Assembly (NCBI RefSeq): GCF_016097555.1
Contig: NC_054703.1
Span: forward strand, 14,774,977 to 14,838,976
From: Gigantopelta aegis
Taxonomy: Eukaryota > Mollusca > Gastropoda > Neomphalida > Peltospiridae
Direction of reading: 5' to 3'
Length of the DNA stretch: 64,000 nt
Shown here: one piece after another, positions 1-11,382 of the stretch
Layout of the letters: each line of letters opens with the position of its first letter
How positions within the stretch are numbered: the stretch's first letter is position 1
Made by a program: the position numbers and the translations under genes
Notes under the pieces: model-generated
Told to the model about the DNA's origin: nothing
Databases searched by the model: none
Seen by the model: only the letters and a program-made list of their open reading frames with translations

Positions 1-126
1 AGAACAGAAGTTTATTTACTGTCAGGCCGTAAACCACGGCATATGACGTACATAATACGTGTACGCTAAAACTTTCAGTAATTACCAGTGTTTCGTGCCT
101 TCACGGTCGTTAAGTCTGTTCAGTAC

Positions 127-522
127 TTAAAGGGACATTCCTGAGTTTGCTGCAATTTTTAAGATGTTATCGACTAACAGAGACTTTTTAACGATTGTTA
201 TTACATATCGAATATATTTTTCTGCATAACATATTAGTGGCTGTATAATAAACTTGTTTCTGATCGTTCTAATATTTATACTAGGTTGAATTTCATTTTA
301 TTTCCTAAATTTTTTATTTTTTTTTCGTACGTATGAAATTATTTGAAGACAAAATCCAGTTTGGGCTTCTTACAAATATTAAGACGACCAGAAACACATT
401 GAATATACAGACACTGATATTCTAAACAAGAAAATATATTTAATATATAAGTTTAATCATACAAATATTTTATTAGTCGGAAATATCTTACAATGCAGCA
501 AACTCAGGAATGTCCCTTTAAG
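127..522. mobile_element. MITE family 1, copy 1
   Basis: A 396-bp non-autonomous element. The left end AAAGGGACATTCCTGAGTTT is matched in inverse at the right end (positions 490-521), giving terminal inverted repeats of about 29 bp. TTAA flanks both ends, but the target duplication cannot be told apart from the repeat itself. There is no coding capacity. The same family recurs at 9974, 16654 and 20496, so this copy serves as the reference for an unexpanded element. Confidence 0.85.
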
Positions 523-647
523 TAGTGTCTGATTATATTGATGTATTAAACTGAGTAAGCTGGGTGTTTTGTTTCTGTTTTTGTTTTGTTTTTTTATAAT
601 AAATTCTCCATTTGTCGATCACTCAGTGTGAGTGAATGAGAGCACGG

Positions 648-918
648 ACCGGCCTCGGTGGCGCAGTGGTTAGGCCATCGGACTACAGGCTGGTAGGTAC
701 AGGATTCGTAGCCCGGTACCGGGTCCAACCCAGAGTGAGTTCTCAAGGGCTAGTGGGTAGGTAAGGCCACTACACCCTCTTCTCTCTCACTAACCACTAA
801 CCAACTAACAACTAACCCACTGTCCTGGACAGACAGTCCAGATAGCTGAGGTGTGTGCCCAGGACAGTGTGCTTGAACCTTAATTGGATATAAGCACGAC
901 AATAAGTTGAAATGAAAC
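648..918 (+). mobile_element. tRNA-derived SINE type 1
   Basis: The head begins ACCGGCCTCGGTGGCG and carries an A-box-like stretch (GGCGCAGTGGTTAGG) and a degenerate B box, as in Pol III-transcribed tRNA-derived SINEs. The body contains TGTCCTGGACAGACAG and GTGTGCCCAGGACAG. Further copies lie at 2787, 4082 (minus) and 20051. Confidence 0.8.
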
Positions 919-987
919 GAGAGCACGGAAGTGTGGTGATTACAGTTTATTGTTATCAGTGTCTTTCTGCACCTGTATCCATGAAGA

Positions 988-1598
988 TTATTTATCCAAC
1001 CAGGGATGCGAAGGAATCCGAATTAAAACAGATAATCAAGAAAATCCGGTAGACATTGCTATGCACATCCTTTGTTTGTGATATGCAGATGATACGGCCT
1101 TATTAGCAACAAGTTAGCTGACCTACAATATACTTTAAATACGTTTTACCAGTATTGCAATGATTGGAAACTTAAAATTAATAGAAACAAAACACAAATA
1201 CCGATTTTTAACGGAACTGCTAAAGACTATAAACATATTTTTAAGCTTGGAAACACTATTTTAGAAAATGTTAAAGAATACAAATATTTAGGAATTACTT
1301 TTAGTAAATTAAATAACGTCCAAACTACCAAGTGTAGACTTAGTCAACAGGCTGCCAAGGCTATGTACTTAAAATGTTCGACTCGATGGTCCTGCTAATC
1401 TTATTATATGGCTGCGAAATTTGGGGGCACGAGAAAAATGATATATTTAACTCTGTATAAATCAACCTCTTTAGACATATTTTACCTGTTAAGAAATCAA
1501 CACCATGTTTTATGTTATACGGAGAGCTAGGACGAATCTAAGTTGAATTACTCATACATAGAAGAATGATATGCTACTTGGGCATGGCTTTTATCAGG
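988..1598 (+). pseudogene. Degenerate non-LTR retrotransposon reverse transcriptase fragment
   Basis: The sequence aligns with the larger LINE at 52785-53440. It includes the catalytic YADDTALLAT core (about 1080-1110) and the later CEIWGHE-like segment near 1415. It is truncated on both sides and carries several indels and stops, so it cannot be translated as one frame. On the right it ends exactly where the LTR-like repeat begins (TGTCACGGGG at 1599), consistent with later insertion or recombination. It encodes no functional protein. Confidence 0.8.
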
Positions 1599-2126
1599 TG
1601 TCACGGGGATCCTATAATACCCGTAACTGAATAAAACACGATTATCCAAATATCTCTCCTAACTGTATATCTATTAGATATCTCTGTATCGGGCAGTGTA
1701 TACCCGAGTAGCTCGGCTCTAGGTATAAACAGAGATAAGATCTTATATAAAGTATATGTAATATAGCACGTTTAGTTCACTAGAAAACACAACAAAACAC
1801 AATACACTTTGGAATCTGTATTAACCTTACGCTGACAAATATATTTGCCGCATTTAATTACTTACAACAACAATAATAATAACAACCCGGAACTAATCAC
1901 TTAATTAGTTAAAGACTAGGTGTCTAGTCAACGCAATATTCTAAACACTTCACCGTGATACAACACACACACGTGTGATAATTGAGAAACGCTTCCAGGG
2001 GAACTTAATTAATAAAGGAATTACAACTCTATTCCTAACTGGTTAATTTTTAATTAACCCTTAACTACTCATTCAGTAACCTTGTAATACAGAATTAATA
2101 CTGGTACATATCACAATAAAGACAAT
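1599..2126 (+). mobile_element. LTR-like repeat, copy 1 (cut by assembly gap)
   Basis: Begins TGTCACGGGGATCC and runs into an assembly gap. The reverse complement of 28044-28566 matches it over essentially its whole length. The TG start, AT-rich body and AATAAA-like signals suggest an LTR. No primer-binding site or internal coding region is visible, so LTR is a best guess. Confidence 0.6.
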
Positions 2127-2326
2127 NNNNNNNNNNNNNNNNNNNNNNNNNNNNNNNNNNNNNNNNNNNNNNNNNNNNNNNNNNNNNNNNNNNNNNNNNN
2201 NNNNNNNNNNNNNNNNNNNNNNNNNNNNNNNNNNNNNNNNNNNNNNNNNNNNNNNNNNNNNNNNNNNNNNNNNNNNNNNNNNNNNNNNNNNNNNNNNNNN
2301 NNNNNNNNNNNNNNNNNNNNNNNNNN
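2127..2326. other. Assembly gap (200 N)
   Basis: Exactly 200 N, a conventional placeholder length. It starts at GACAAT of the LTR-like repeat and ends inside the 71-bp SINE-head array, so both sides are repetitive. Confidence 0.99.
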
Positions 2327-2786
2327 TTAAGGCAGGTAGGTACAGGGTTCACAGCCCGGTACCGGCCTCGGTGGTGTCGTGGTTAAGTCATCGGACATGA
2401 AGGCTGGTAGGTACAGGGTTCACAGCCCGGTACCGGCTTCGGTGGTGTCGTGGTTAAGCCATCGGACATGAAGGCTGGTAGGTACAGGGTTCACAGCCCG
2501 GTACCGGCCTCGGTGGTGTCGTGGTTAATTCATCGGACATTAAGGCTGGTAGGTACAGGGTTCACAGCCCGGTACCGGCCTCGGTGGTGTCGTGGTTAAG
2601 TCATCGGACATTAAGGCTGGTAGGTACAGGGTTCACAGCCCGGTACCGGCCTCGGTGGTGTCGTGGTTAAGTCATCGGACATTAAGGCTGGTAGGTACAG
2701 GGTTCACAGCCCGGTACCGGCCTCGGTGGTGTCGTGGTTAAGCCATCGGACATGAAGGCTGGTAGGTAGAGGGTTCACAGCCCGGT
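2327..2786 (+). repeat. 71-bp tandem array of a SINE tRNA-like head
   Basis: Units start at 2361, 2432, 2503, 2574, 2645 and 2716, exactly 71 bp apart, with a partial unit before 2361 and the last unit (2787) running into a complete SINE. Each unit is the tRNA-related head (ACCGGCCTCGGTGGTGTCGT through GGGTTCACAGCCCGGT). Units differ by only a few bases, so the expansion is recent. Confidence 0.95.
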
Positions 2787-3030
2787 ACCGGCCTCAATGG
2801 TGGTGTCGTGGTTAAGTCATCGGACATTAAGGCAGGTAGGTACAGGGTTCAGGGTACAGACTTAATGGGTAGGAGTAAGACCACTACACCCTCTTTTTAT
2901 CTCACTAACAACAAACAACTATCCCATTGTCCTGGAAAGACAGCTCAGATAGCTGAGGTGTGTGCCCAGGACAGCGTGTTTGAACCTTAATTGAATATAA
3001 GCTCGAAAATAAAGATGAAATGAACTGACC
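2787..3030 (+). mobile_element. SINE type 1 downstream of its own head array
   Basis: The final 71-bp head continues into the type 1 body (CACTACACCCTC, then TGTCCTGGAAAGACAG and GTGTGCCCAGGACAG) and ends around GAAATGAACTGAC. It is the element from which the upstream array was derived. Confidence 0.8.
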
Positions 3031-3681
3031 CGGATTGCACAGATCACAGAGATTACGAATACATATATCGAAACAGAATACGGACATATGAAATTTTACC
3101 CTTAGTTTTGTGTTTCACTAGGTGTATTTTCTGGTTGTGTTTATACTTTGTGTGATAAGTGCTCATCTCGAACGTTTATTTTGTCAATAATTTCAACTGA
3201 CTCATCTAGTGTTTTTACTTCAAAAGACGTTTCCCACGTTTAAAACGTTCCCCCCCCCCCCATCCTCAGGTATATGGAACAGAGCTATCCCATGAAAGAA
3301 AGCCATGAAAGAAATTTCTATCTTACATGGAATATCACGCGCTTGCGTTTAACATGACGTCGTTGGTAATCATATTAATGTGAAGTGGTGACGTGAGGTC
3401 ATTAGACACAGTTTTAAATTAATATTTTATTATTAAAACCTTCATTTTAAAAGCTATTTTGTTAATTTGTAGTGTTAAATTTTATTTGACACATGGAACA
3501 AACACGGCAAATACGATAGTCTAGTTTATTGACAAAATGGTAAAATAAAAAACTTACTTGTTCAGCCATCTTTGTCTGTTCGTGTAAAATAATGGTTCAT
3601 TTACCGAAAGAATGAGAGAAAAAGTCTCCATCATATGCGGTCATGTGGGATAGAAAAGGTTTACCCTCGGTGGTGAAAATT
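3031..3681. other. Unassigned AT-rich sequence with poly-C tract
   Basis: No gene or recognisable element was found. It contains a C-rich homopolymer near 3250-3262 and otherwise unique-looking AT-rich DNA. Confidence 0.5.
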
Positions 3682-3797
3682 TTATTTACGTTTATATGGC
3701 GTCAGACAAGGGATCTTCTATATGCAACATCCCACAGACAGAATAGAACGAGAAATAGCCCAATGGGTCCACTGATGGAGATCGATCCTACCTGGAG
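3682..3797 (-). mobile_element. SINE type 2 fragment
   Basis: Reverse-orientation pieces of the type 2 SINE: tail-derived TATGGCGTCAGAC joined to AAGGGATCTT and GAGAAATAGCCCAATGGG, with internal deletion. Confidence 0.65.
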
Positions 3798-4081
3798 AGA
3801 TAAGTGCTGGAAACGAGGTTAAGTGGGAGTTCTGTTGAAGCAAGTCAATGAGAGAGAGAGGTGTATGGGCGGTTTTCTGATCAAGTTTAGAATGATATTG
3901 TATACAATTATAAAATTAATATCTATATTGCACTTTTATATCCATTATCTGTGTTTCGAAATTCCGTGTCATTACCGTAACGGAAAACACTTTTATCTGG
4001 TAATGACCCAGAAGACACTGGTTGTCTAATCGACCTTTTTTTCTTTTCTTGTTTTTAAATTCATTTTCGTGTGCGTGTAAG

Positions 4082-4365
4082 ATTCAAGCACGCTATTCTA
4101 GGCACACACACCTCTGCTATCTGAACTGTCTGTACAGGTCAGTGGGTTAGTTGTTAGTGAGAGAGAAGAGAGTGTAGTGGTCTTACACCTAATCAGTGAG
4201 TCGTTAAACTCGCTCTGGGTGCGAGCCGGTACCGGAATGCGAACCCAGAACCGACGAGCCTTAATGACTTAACCAGTACAGTTCAAAGTTAAGCTGGATG
4301 TCGCTAGACAACGACACCACTAGAGCACATTTGCTATTTGATTTCAAACATATGGTCATTTTGTG
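4082..4365 (-). mobile_element. SINE type 1 with type 2-like tail
   Basis: Reverse copy of the type 1 body (CTGTCTGTACAGGTCAGTGG, GGTACCGG) followed by ACGACACCACTAGAGCAC and a CAAACATATGGTCATT segment, which belong to the type 2 tail. Either a chimeric SINE or two adjacent insertions. Confidence 0.6.
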
Positions 4366-4377
4366 AGACAAAACCAA

Positions 4378-5986
4378 CGTTCTAACATACCTGTCGACTG
4401 CGATAGAGTGCGTTGGTAATTATATACACTCTGTAATTTGTTTTATAGAATGTTATTCTAACATACCTGTCGACTGCGATAGAGTACGTTGGTAATTATA
4501 TACACTGTAATTTGTTTTATAGAATGTTATTCTAACATACCTGTCGACTGCGATAGAGTACGTTGGTAATTATATACACTGTAATTTGTTTTATAGAATG
4601 TTATTCTAACATACCTGTCGACTGCGATAGAGTGCGTTGGTAATTATATACAATGTAATTTGTTTTATAGAATGTTATTCTAACATACCTGTCGACTGCG
4701 ATAGAGTACGTTGGTAATTATATACACTGTAATTTGTTTTATAGAATGTTATTCTAACATACCTGTCGACTGCGATAGAGTACGTTGGTAATTATATACA
4801 CTGTAATTTGTTTTATAGAATGTTATTCTAACATACCTGTCGACTGCGATAGAGTGCGTTGGTAATTATATACACTCTGTAATTTGTTTTATAGAATGTT
4901 ATTCTAACATACCTGTCGACTGCGATAGAGTACGTTGGTAATTATATACTCTGTAATTTGTTTTATAGAATGTTATTCTAACATACCTGTCGACTGCGAT
5001 AGAGTGCGTTGGTAATTATATACACTCTGTAATTTGTTTTATAGAATGTTATTCTAACATACCTGTCGACTGCGATAGAGTGCGTTGGTAATTATATACA
5101 CTCTGTAATTTGTTTTATAGAATGTTATTCTAACATACCTGTCGACTGCGATAGAGTACGTTGGTAATTATATACACTGTAATTTGTTTTATAGAATGTT
5201 ATTCTAACATACCTGTCGACTGCGATAGAGTGCGTTGGTAATTATATACACTCTGTAATTTGTTTTATAGAATGTTATTCTAACATACCTTTCGACTGCG
5301 ATAGAGTGCGTTGGTAATTATATACACTCTGTAATTTGTTTTATAGAATGTTATTCTAACATACCTGTCGACTGCGATAGAGTACGTTGGTAATTATATA
5401 CACTCTGTGATTTGTTTTATAGAATGTTATTCTAACATACCTGTCGACTGCGATAGAATGCGTTGGTAATTATATACACTCTGTAATTTGTTTTATAGAA
5501 TGTTATTCTAACATACCTGTCGACTGCGATAGAATGCGTTGGTAATTATATACACTCTGTAATTTGTTTTATAGAATGTTATTCTAACATACCTGTCGAC
5601 TGCGATAGAGTGCGTTGGTAATTATATACACTCTGTAATTTGTTTTATAGAATGTTATTCTAACATACCTGTCGACTGCGATAGAGTACGTTGGTAATTA
5701 TATACACTCTGTAATTTGTTTTATAGAATGTTATTCTAACATACCTGTCGACTGCGATAGAGTACGTTGGTAATTATATACACTCTGTAATTTGTTTTAT
5801 AGAATGTTATTCTAACATACCTGTCGATTGCGATAGAGTACGTTGGTAATTATACACTCTGTAATTTGTTTTATAGAATGTTATTCTAACATACCTGTCG
5901 ACTGCGATAGAGTACGTTTGTAATTATATACACTGTAATTTGTTTTATAGAATGTTATTCTAACATACCTATCGACTGCGATAGAA
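4378..5986. repeat. 76-bp satellite array, about 21 units
   Basis: A tandem array with a unit of 74 or 76 bp; the two lengths differ by a CT dinucleotide in TACACTCTGTAA. Every unit contains CTGTCGACTGCGATAGAG and the small hairpin TAGAATGTTATTCTA. Divergence is very low, with scattered single substitutions (GAGTGCG/GAGTACG/GAATGCG). It contains no genes. Confidence 0.97.
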
Positions 5987-6052
5987 AGAAAGAAAGAAGT
6001 GTTTTATTTAACGACGCACTCAACACATTTTATTTACGGTTATATGGCGTCA
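5987..6052 (-). mobile_element. SINE type 2 tail fragment
   Basis: AAAGAAAG tail, then TTTATTTAACGACGCACTC and TATGGCGTCAG, truncated after about 65 bp. It abuts the satellite directly. Confidence 0.7.
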
Positions 6053-6270
6053 GCGGGTCAACAGGAAACCCAGTATAGTTGCCCCACTCCTACACCCCAT
6101 TCCTGTGACAAAGCCCGAAGCTTGGCGAACAGTAAATTATTTATAATAAATGTTTTGAAGATACTGATTCACTCGTTCTCATACACTTTACACATTATCA
6201 TTATGTTTTAAATATTCGCATTAGTAATTGTCAAACCATTGGGTGAGGGGGGTGAAGGGGTGGGTTGGGG

Positions 6271-6530
6271 GGATGCGTGATTATCTCAGAGGATAGAGCG
6301 TTCGCTTGAGGTGCTGAGATCGCAGGATGTATCCTCCTCAGTGGATGTCTATAATTAGGCCTTTTTCCGTTGCAACCAGCAGTGCCACATGATTAGTATA
6401 ACAATGGAAGTGGTATGTACTGTTCTGTCTGTGGAAAAGTGCATATAAAAGATTCATATGTTTGACGTCCAATAGCCGATGATAACATGAAAATCAATGT
6501 GCTCTAGAGGCGTCGTTAAATAAAACAAAT
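6271..6530 (+). mobile_element. Diverged SINE type 2 in an intron
   Basis: The tRNA-like head (TATCTCAGAGGATAGAGCG) leads into the body (CTGTCTGTGGAAAAGTGC, ATATAAAAGATTC) and a tail with ACGTCCAATAGCCGATGATAA ending GGCGTCGTTAAATAAAAC. It lies upstream of the first visible integrase exon. Confidence 0.75.
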
Positions 6531-6674
6531 TTTACTTTTTGTTAAGCTATCGATGATACCAGATATTTACAAAAGGTTAACATTCTTTCCAAGTCAATTA
6601 CAAAATATTACGTACATTTTAAAAAAAAAATTTGTTCATGCAAATATAAAGATTATTAAAATTATATTTTATAG

Positions 6675-8919
6675 ATCGGCATAGATTTGGTTGGCCCTCT
6701 GAGGGAAACTGACAATGGGAACATATATTTGCACGGTGACGTGCTAATACACAAAGTAGGCTCAGGCAAATGCTTTGCCAACGAAGCAAGCATCTGGTGT
6801 TGCCGAGTTTTTACTGGAGCTATTTTTATGGTAACTTTATTAAATTATTCATTCCAGCCAGTGCTCCACAACTGGTGTAACATGATGTGGTATGTACTAT
6901 CCTGTATGTGGGATGGTGCCTATAAAATATCCCTAGCTGCTAATCGGAAATAGTAGCCCATATGGTGGCGACAGAGGATTTCCTCTTTCAGAATATCTGT
7001 GGTCCTTAACCATATGTGTGACGCCAAATAACCGTAATTAAAATATGTTGAGTGCGTCGTTAAATGCAAAAAATCATTCCTATTATTTGAAAAATGAAAT
7101 GAAAATTCATGAGCATTATTTTAAAACAATGGTGCGTATTATTAATTCCTTTTATGCATACAAATGTGCATCTCTTATTAATAATAAAAATGTATGCAAA
7201 TAATGCAGTGAATGTTTTTTTTTTTTTACAAACTAAATAAATATTAATAAATGTAATGTTTTCACTACTGAATTTAGATGTAATACTTTAATTCAGCTTT
7301 AGTTTTCCAAAAAAACTTATCAGCGATCAGGGTCGTGAGTTCAACAATGACGTCGTCGATGCTATTACAGATGCTCTAAAAGTTGTACACCGCCGCACCA
7401 CCGCCTACCACCCGCAGTGTAATGGACTGACAGGTAGTATACATACACACTGTATACATACACTCTGTACATGCTAAGTAAACTTGTTTCTACATCAGTT
7501 TGGGCCATCCTATTATAACGTTTTATTATTATTGTTACACGTTTACTGTAGTATTAAATATCGATTGTGATAATCGTTAGAATAATAACTCGAATGTCAT
7601 ATATAAAAACCAGCTTCCCAACATCTTGGCCAAAGACCTTTGTCAAATAAATAACATCATTATATATTAGTGTAGTTATGGTTTAATATACATGTATATT
7701 TAAATTTCTATATCATATGTAAAAACACAATGTAAACCAACAGAATTTGTGAATTGATAAAGATACGTTGTGAAAGAACGTTTTGTTGTATGAGATGCGT
7801 GTTATCCGGATAGATTGTAGTTAAAGTGATAACTCAATGTGTTCTATTTCAGAGAGATTTAACCAAACACTGGAGAACATGCTTTTGAAGCTCGACGGTG
7901 ATGCAGAATGGGACACATTATTGCATCAAGTTGCATTTGCCTACAACACATCCAAACATGCAAGCACAAAGTGTTCTCCCTTTTACCTTATGTACGGGAG
8001 GTGAGTGCTTTGAAAGGCGTGCATAAAAGGTCTGCTGCCATATAGTTTCCATAATGTTTTTGATTAATGAATACTATCACACCAAACTGATACAATAATA
8101 GAACATAATATAACTGAGTAAAGTGTAATGCTAAACGCTACTTTAAAATAATATAAATATAATTTAGCACTGTTAGAAATATCACATATCGTAAACATTA
8201 AGTACACAATTATTGTAGGGAACCAATGATGCCCGATGATGTTGGAAATTCAGAAGATGAGATGGAGGCTACAGTTTCCGATGAAACACGTCAAGCAGAA
8301 ATCGGGAAGAGAATGGAGACAATGATGAAAGTCACAGGCAAAAGAGCTGTAAACAACATCAAGGAAGCCCAAACAAGACAAAAAAGGAACTATGGCCAAC
8401 GACATACGAATCAGGAGGTGAAACAAGTATATAAAAACAAAAATATTTAAAATTGGTAGCTATTCATTATGCGTACATGTTACATTATTTATGCAATTTT
8501 GCAAGTATGTCTTAAAAAGTATATGCTAACTATATTAATGTTTTTAGAAAACAATGTGAAATAATTGTTTTAAAAACACCTGTTTCCATGAAACCATAGT
8601 TTTACAATTATTATTATTATATATATATATTTAGTATGAATAAAGGTATCATGAAATTACTTTAAATGTAACTTCCTATTATTAATGTATAAAAATTAAA
8701 TTGTATTTTTCAGAATTTACCAGTAGGAACAAAGGTTTTAAAAAAACCTTAAGACGCCAGGACCGCAAAGGTGGTAAGGGGGAGAAACCTTGGATTGGGC
8801 CATACGTCATCAGAGGGGTAACAAAAAGCGGATCATACTTGCTGTCGACAACAAATGGAATTATTTTAAAAAGTGCCATAAACGGTGCCAATTTGAAAGT
8901 GTGCAGCCAAGACACGTAA
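6675..8919 (+). pseudogene. Intron-containing Ty3/Ginger-type integrase pseudogene
   Basis: Five exons joined by GT-AG introns reconstruct the C-terminal part of a retroviral-type integrase: 6675-6830, 7303-7433, 7853-8000, 8219-8417 and 8714-8919. Joins restore codons exactly, for example LTE|RFNQTL and YGR|EPMMP. Visible core pieces are IDLVGPLRETDNGNIY, LPTKQASGVAEFLLELF, the second-Asp motif SDQGREF and TAYHPQCNGLTERFN with the catalytic Glu. The last exon has RRQDRKGGKG and a GPY/F-like PWIGPYV module. Decay: a frameshift with two stops near 6725-6765 and a one-base loss in the A-run near 8745. An acceptor AG at 6673-6674 implies missing upstream exons. AATAAA follows the stop. Spliced structure argues against a simple retroelement copy. 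A Ginger-like DNA transposon or a dead host integrase-derived gene are the alternatives. Confidence 0.8.
6851..7072 (+). mobile_element. 5'-truncated SINE type 2 in integrase intron
   Basis: Starts within the body (CAGCCAGTGCTCCACAACTGG) and ends GAGTGCGTCGTTAAAT. It sits inside the intron between the first two visible integrase exons. Confidence 0.8.
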
Positions 8920-9125
8920 AACTGAATAAAACAATTAATAAATTGAACTGTTTTTAAATTGTGTAACTGCATTTTTGTTTGCATACATGTAAGCTATAGG
9001 ACCTGTATTTCGGTTTTCTAGGAATGCAGGTCCGGCTAGGTCTTGAATTCCTAGTAGGCGGACCTGCATTGCCAAGGAACGTAAGTCTTAGGACTTCCAT
9101 ACCTAGTCATGCTACACCGTTTACA

Positions 9126-9920
9126 CCGGCGTCGGTGGCGTCGTGGTTAGGCCATCGGTCTACAGGCTTCTAGGTACTGGGTTCGGATCCCAGTCGAGGC
9201 ATGGGATTTTTAATCCAGATACAAAAAAAAGAAAAAGAAATATTTTATTTAACGACGCACTCAACACATTTTATTTACGGCTATATGGCGTCAGACATAT
9301 GATTAAGGACCACATAGATTTTGAGAGGAAACCCGCTGTCGCCACTACATGGGCTACTCTTTCCGATTAGCAGCAAGGGATCTTTCATTTGCGCTTCCCA
9401 CAGGCAGGATAGCACAAACCGTGGCCTTTGTTGAACCAGTTATGGATCACTGGTCAGTGCAAGTGGTTTACACCTACCCATTGAGCCTTGCGGAGCACTC
9501 ACTCAGGGTTTGGAGTCGGTATCTGGATTAAAAATCCCATGCCTCGACTGGGATCCGAACCCAGTACCTACCAACCTGTAGACCGATGGCCTAACCACTA
9601 CGCCACCGAGGCTGGTAAATCCAGATACCGACTCCAAACCCTGAGTGCTCCGCAAGGCTCAATGGGTAGATTTAAACCACTTGCACTGACCAGTGATCCA
9701 TAACTGGTTCAACAAAGGCCATGGTTTGTGCTATCCTGCCTGTGGGAAGCGCAAATAAAAGATCCCTTGCCGCCTGTCGTAAAAGGGTAGCCTATGTGGC
9801 GACAGCGGGTTTTCTCTAAAAAACAGTGTCAGAATGTTGGACGTCCAATAGCCGATGATAAGATAAAAAATCAATGTCCCTCTAGCGGCGTTGTTAAATA
9901 AAATAAACTTTACTTTCATT
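9126..9920 (+). mobile_element. SINE type 2 split by a second SINE
   Basis: Head at 9126-9222 (GGTGGCGTCGTGGTTAGG, B box GGTTCGGATCC) and remainder at 9629-9920, ending GGCGTTGTTAAATAAAAT. The two halves are separated by an inverted SINE flanked by the duplication AATCCAGATAC. The tail is the ATAGCCGATGATAAGAT variant. Confidence 0.9.
9223..9617 (-). mobile_element. Full SINE type 2 inserted into another SINE
   Basis: Complete reverse copy: the tRNA head lies near 9614 and the A/G-rich 3' tail at 9223-9240. An 11-bp target duplication AATCCAGATAC (9212-9222 and 9618-9628) marks the insertion. The tail is the CATATAACCGTAAATAAAAT variant. Confidence 0.92.
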
Positions 9921-9973
9921 AATAATAAATACATTGCTAAGTACCACCACATATTACGTGAATTGGGAGTAAA

Positions 9974-10400
9974 TCAAGGGACATTCCTGAGTTTGCTGCA
10001 TTTTCTAAGATGTTATCGACTAACAGTGACATTTTAACAATTGTAATTACATATCAAATATATTTGTTTGCATAAAATATTAGTGACTGTATATTAATCG
10101 TGTTTCTGATCGTTCTAATATTTGTCACTAGGTTAAATTTCATTTTATTTCCTAAAAACATGTTTCGTACGTACGAAATTATTTGAAGACAAAATCCAGT
10201 TTGGGCTTTTTACAAATATTAAGACGATCAGAAACACATTGAATATACAGCCACTGATATTCTGAACAAGAAAATAGATTTAATATGTAAGTTTAGTCGT
10301 AGAAATATTTTATTAGTCGGAAACATCTTACAATGCAGCAAACTCAGGAATGTCCCTTTAAAACATCTTACAATGCAGCAAACTCAGGAATGTCCCTTTC
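9974..10400. mobile_element. MITE family 1, copy 2, with duplicated right terminus
   Basis: Similar throughout to 127-522. The right terminal repeat occurs twice in tandem: a 40-bp segment containing TGCAGCAAACTCAGGAATGT at 10321-10360 and again at 10361-10400. Confidence 0.88.
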
Positions 10401-11382
10401 AGGTAATCGATGAAAAGCTAAATGTAAACTTCTCCCCGACTTAAACTCTTTTGAAGATGGTCACAGACCACAATTAATTACGCTAATTATGTTTTTATAT
10501 CGCGTTAGTAGTAGCTATAACATGTTTATTAATATCAGCAGGCCCATGGATGTTTGTATGAACCTTTGCCTGCCTGGGGGAAACATACCCTGAAAAGGAC
10601 AATCCCTGTTGTCCAGCTCTTTCTCCCAGGATATTGGTTTAAACAAACACACCCACTAAACCTGACCGGAGTACACCCATTTAAAAATAAAACGCACTAC
10701 ACTACGGAATTGCCACAAACAAGTCTTCAGTGTCAACAAGTTACACGTTTTCAAACTACATGCTATCCCCTGTCAACTTCAGTCAAACAGTTGCCACTTC
10801 AAAGCTGTCTGCCATGAAATAATCAGTCAAACAGCAGACTACTTTTTTTTTTTTTTTTTTTTTTTATATTTCAGGCAGGTCCCGAACATGCCGGGTGCCC
10901 CATTTATTTCATAAAGCCTCCTTATTTACAATAAACCAGGTTCTCCTTGAATGTGGCCAATAAAATCTACATATGAGTGTAAGTGCTTGTTTCAAAATAA
11001 TATACATTTTAGTTAGTGCATGTTTGTGTTTTTGTTTTCTTTATATTATTAGTGTGTGTGACTTAGGTGGTGTGTATTTATAATATCTTAACCTGGTTGA
11101 CGGACCTGGCCTCCAAAGCTACAAGCCGGGGGGTCCAGGTCTATTTTGTTCTACAGTTTGTGCAATTTACCAATCTTTATCATAGTTTATATGTAATGTC
11201 AAGGGCGTCATTGCACGATGCGATGACCCCCTTGAAGCACCAGTGATTTAGGAATTTTTCTTTTCTGTTTGGCCACTACTTGCGCGGACAAATTTCCGGA
11301 TTTTTGATAACTGTGATCTGTGGCCAGATGTATTATTTTCATTTACGAATATTAACATTAATGATAATATTATTTGTAAAAT
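10401..11382. other. Unassigned sequence with poly-T tract
   Basis: No recognisable element. An open frame at 10554-10817 (87 residues) has no identifiable domain and no supporting signal. A T homopolymer lies at about 10841-10866. Confidence 0.4.

Noticed and set aside
127..522. piggyBac assignment from flanking TTAA
   Set aside because: TTAA overlaps the terminal repeat (TTAAAGGG/CCCTTTAA), and copy 2 lacks TTAA on the left, so the target site is undetermined.
648..720. A functional tRNA gene
   Set aside because: A and B boxes are SINE-type; no cloverleaf with proper acceptor stem can be drawn, and the sequence continues into a SINE body.
4378..5986. A possible CRISPR array, given the regular repeats
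   Set aside because: The repeats are contiguous with no unique spacers, and the DNA is eukaryotic.
9143..9703. Several 60-75 residue open frames
   Set aside because: They fall entirely within nested SINE copies and recur with them at 40399 and 43151.
10554..10817. 87-residue frame MYEPLPAWGKHTL
   Set aside because: No recognisable domain, no splice or promoter signal, and no second copy; too short to support as a gene.
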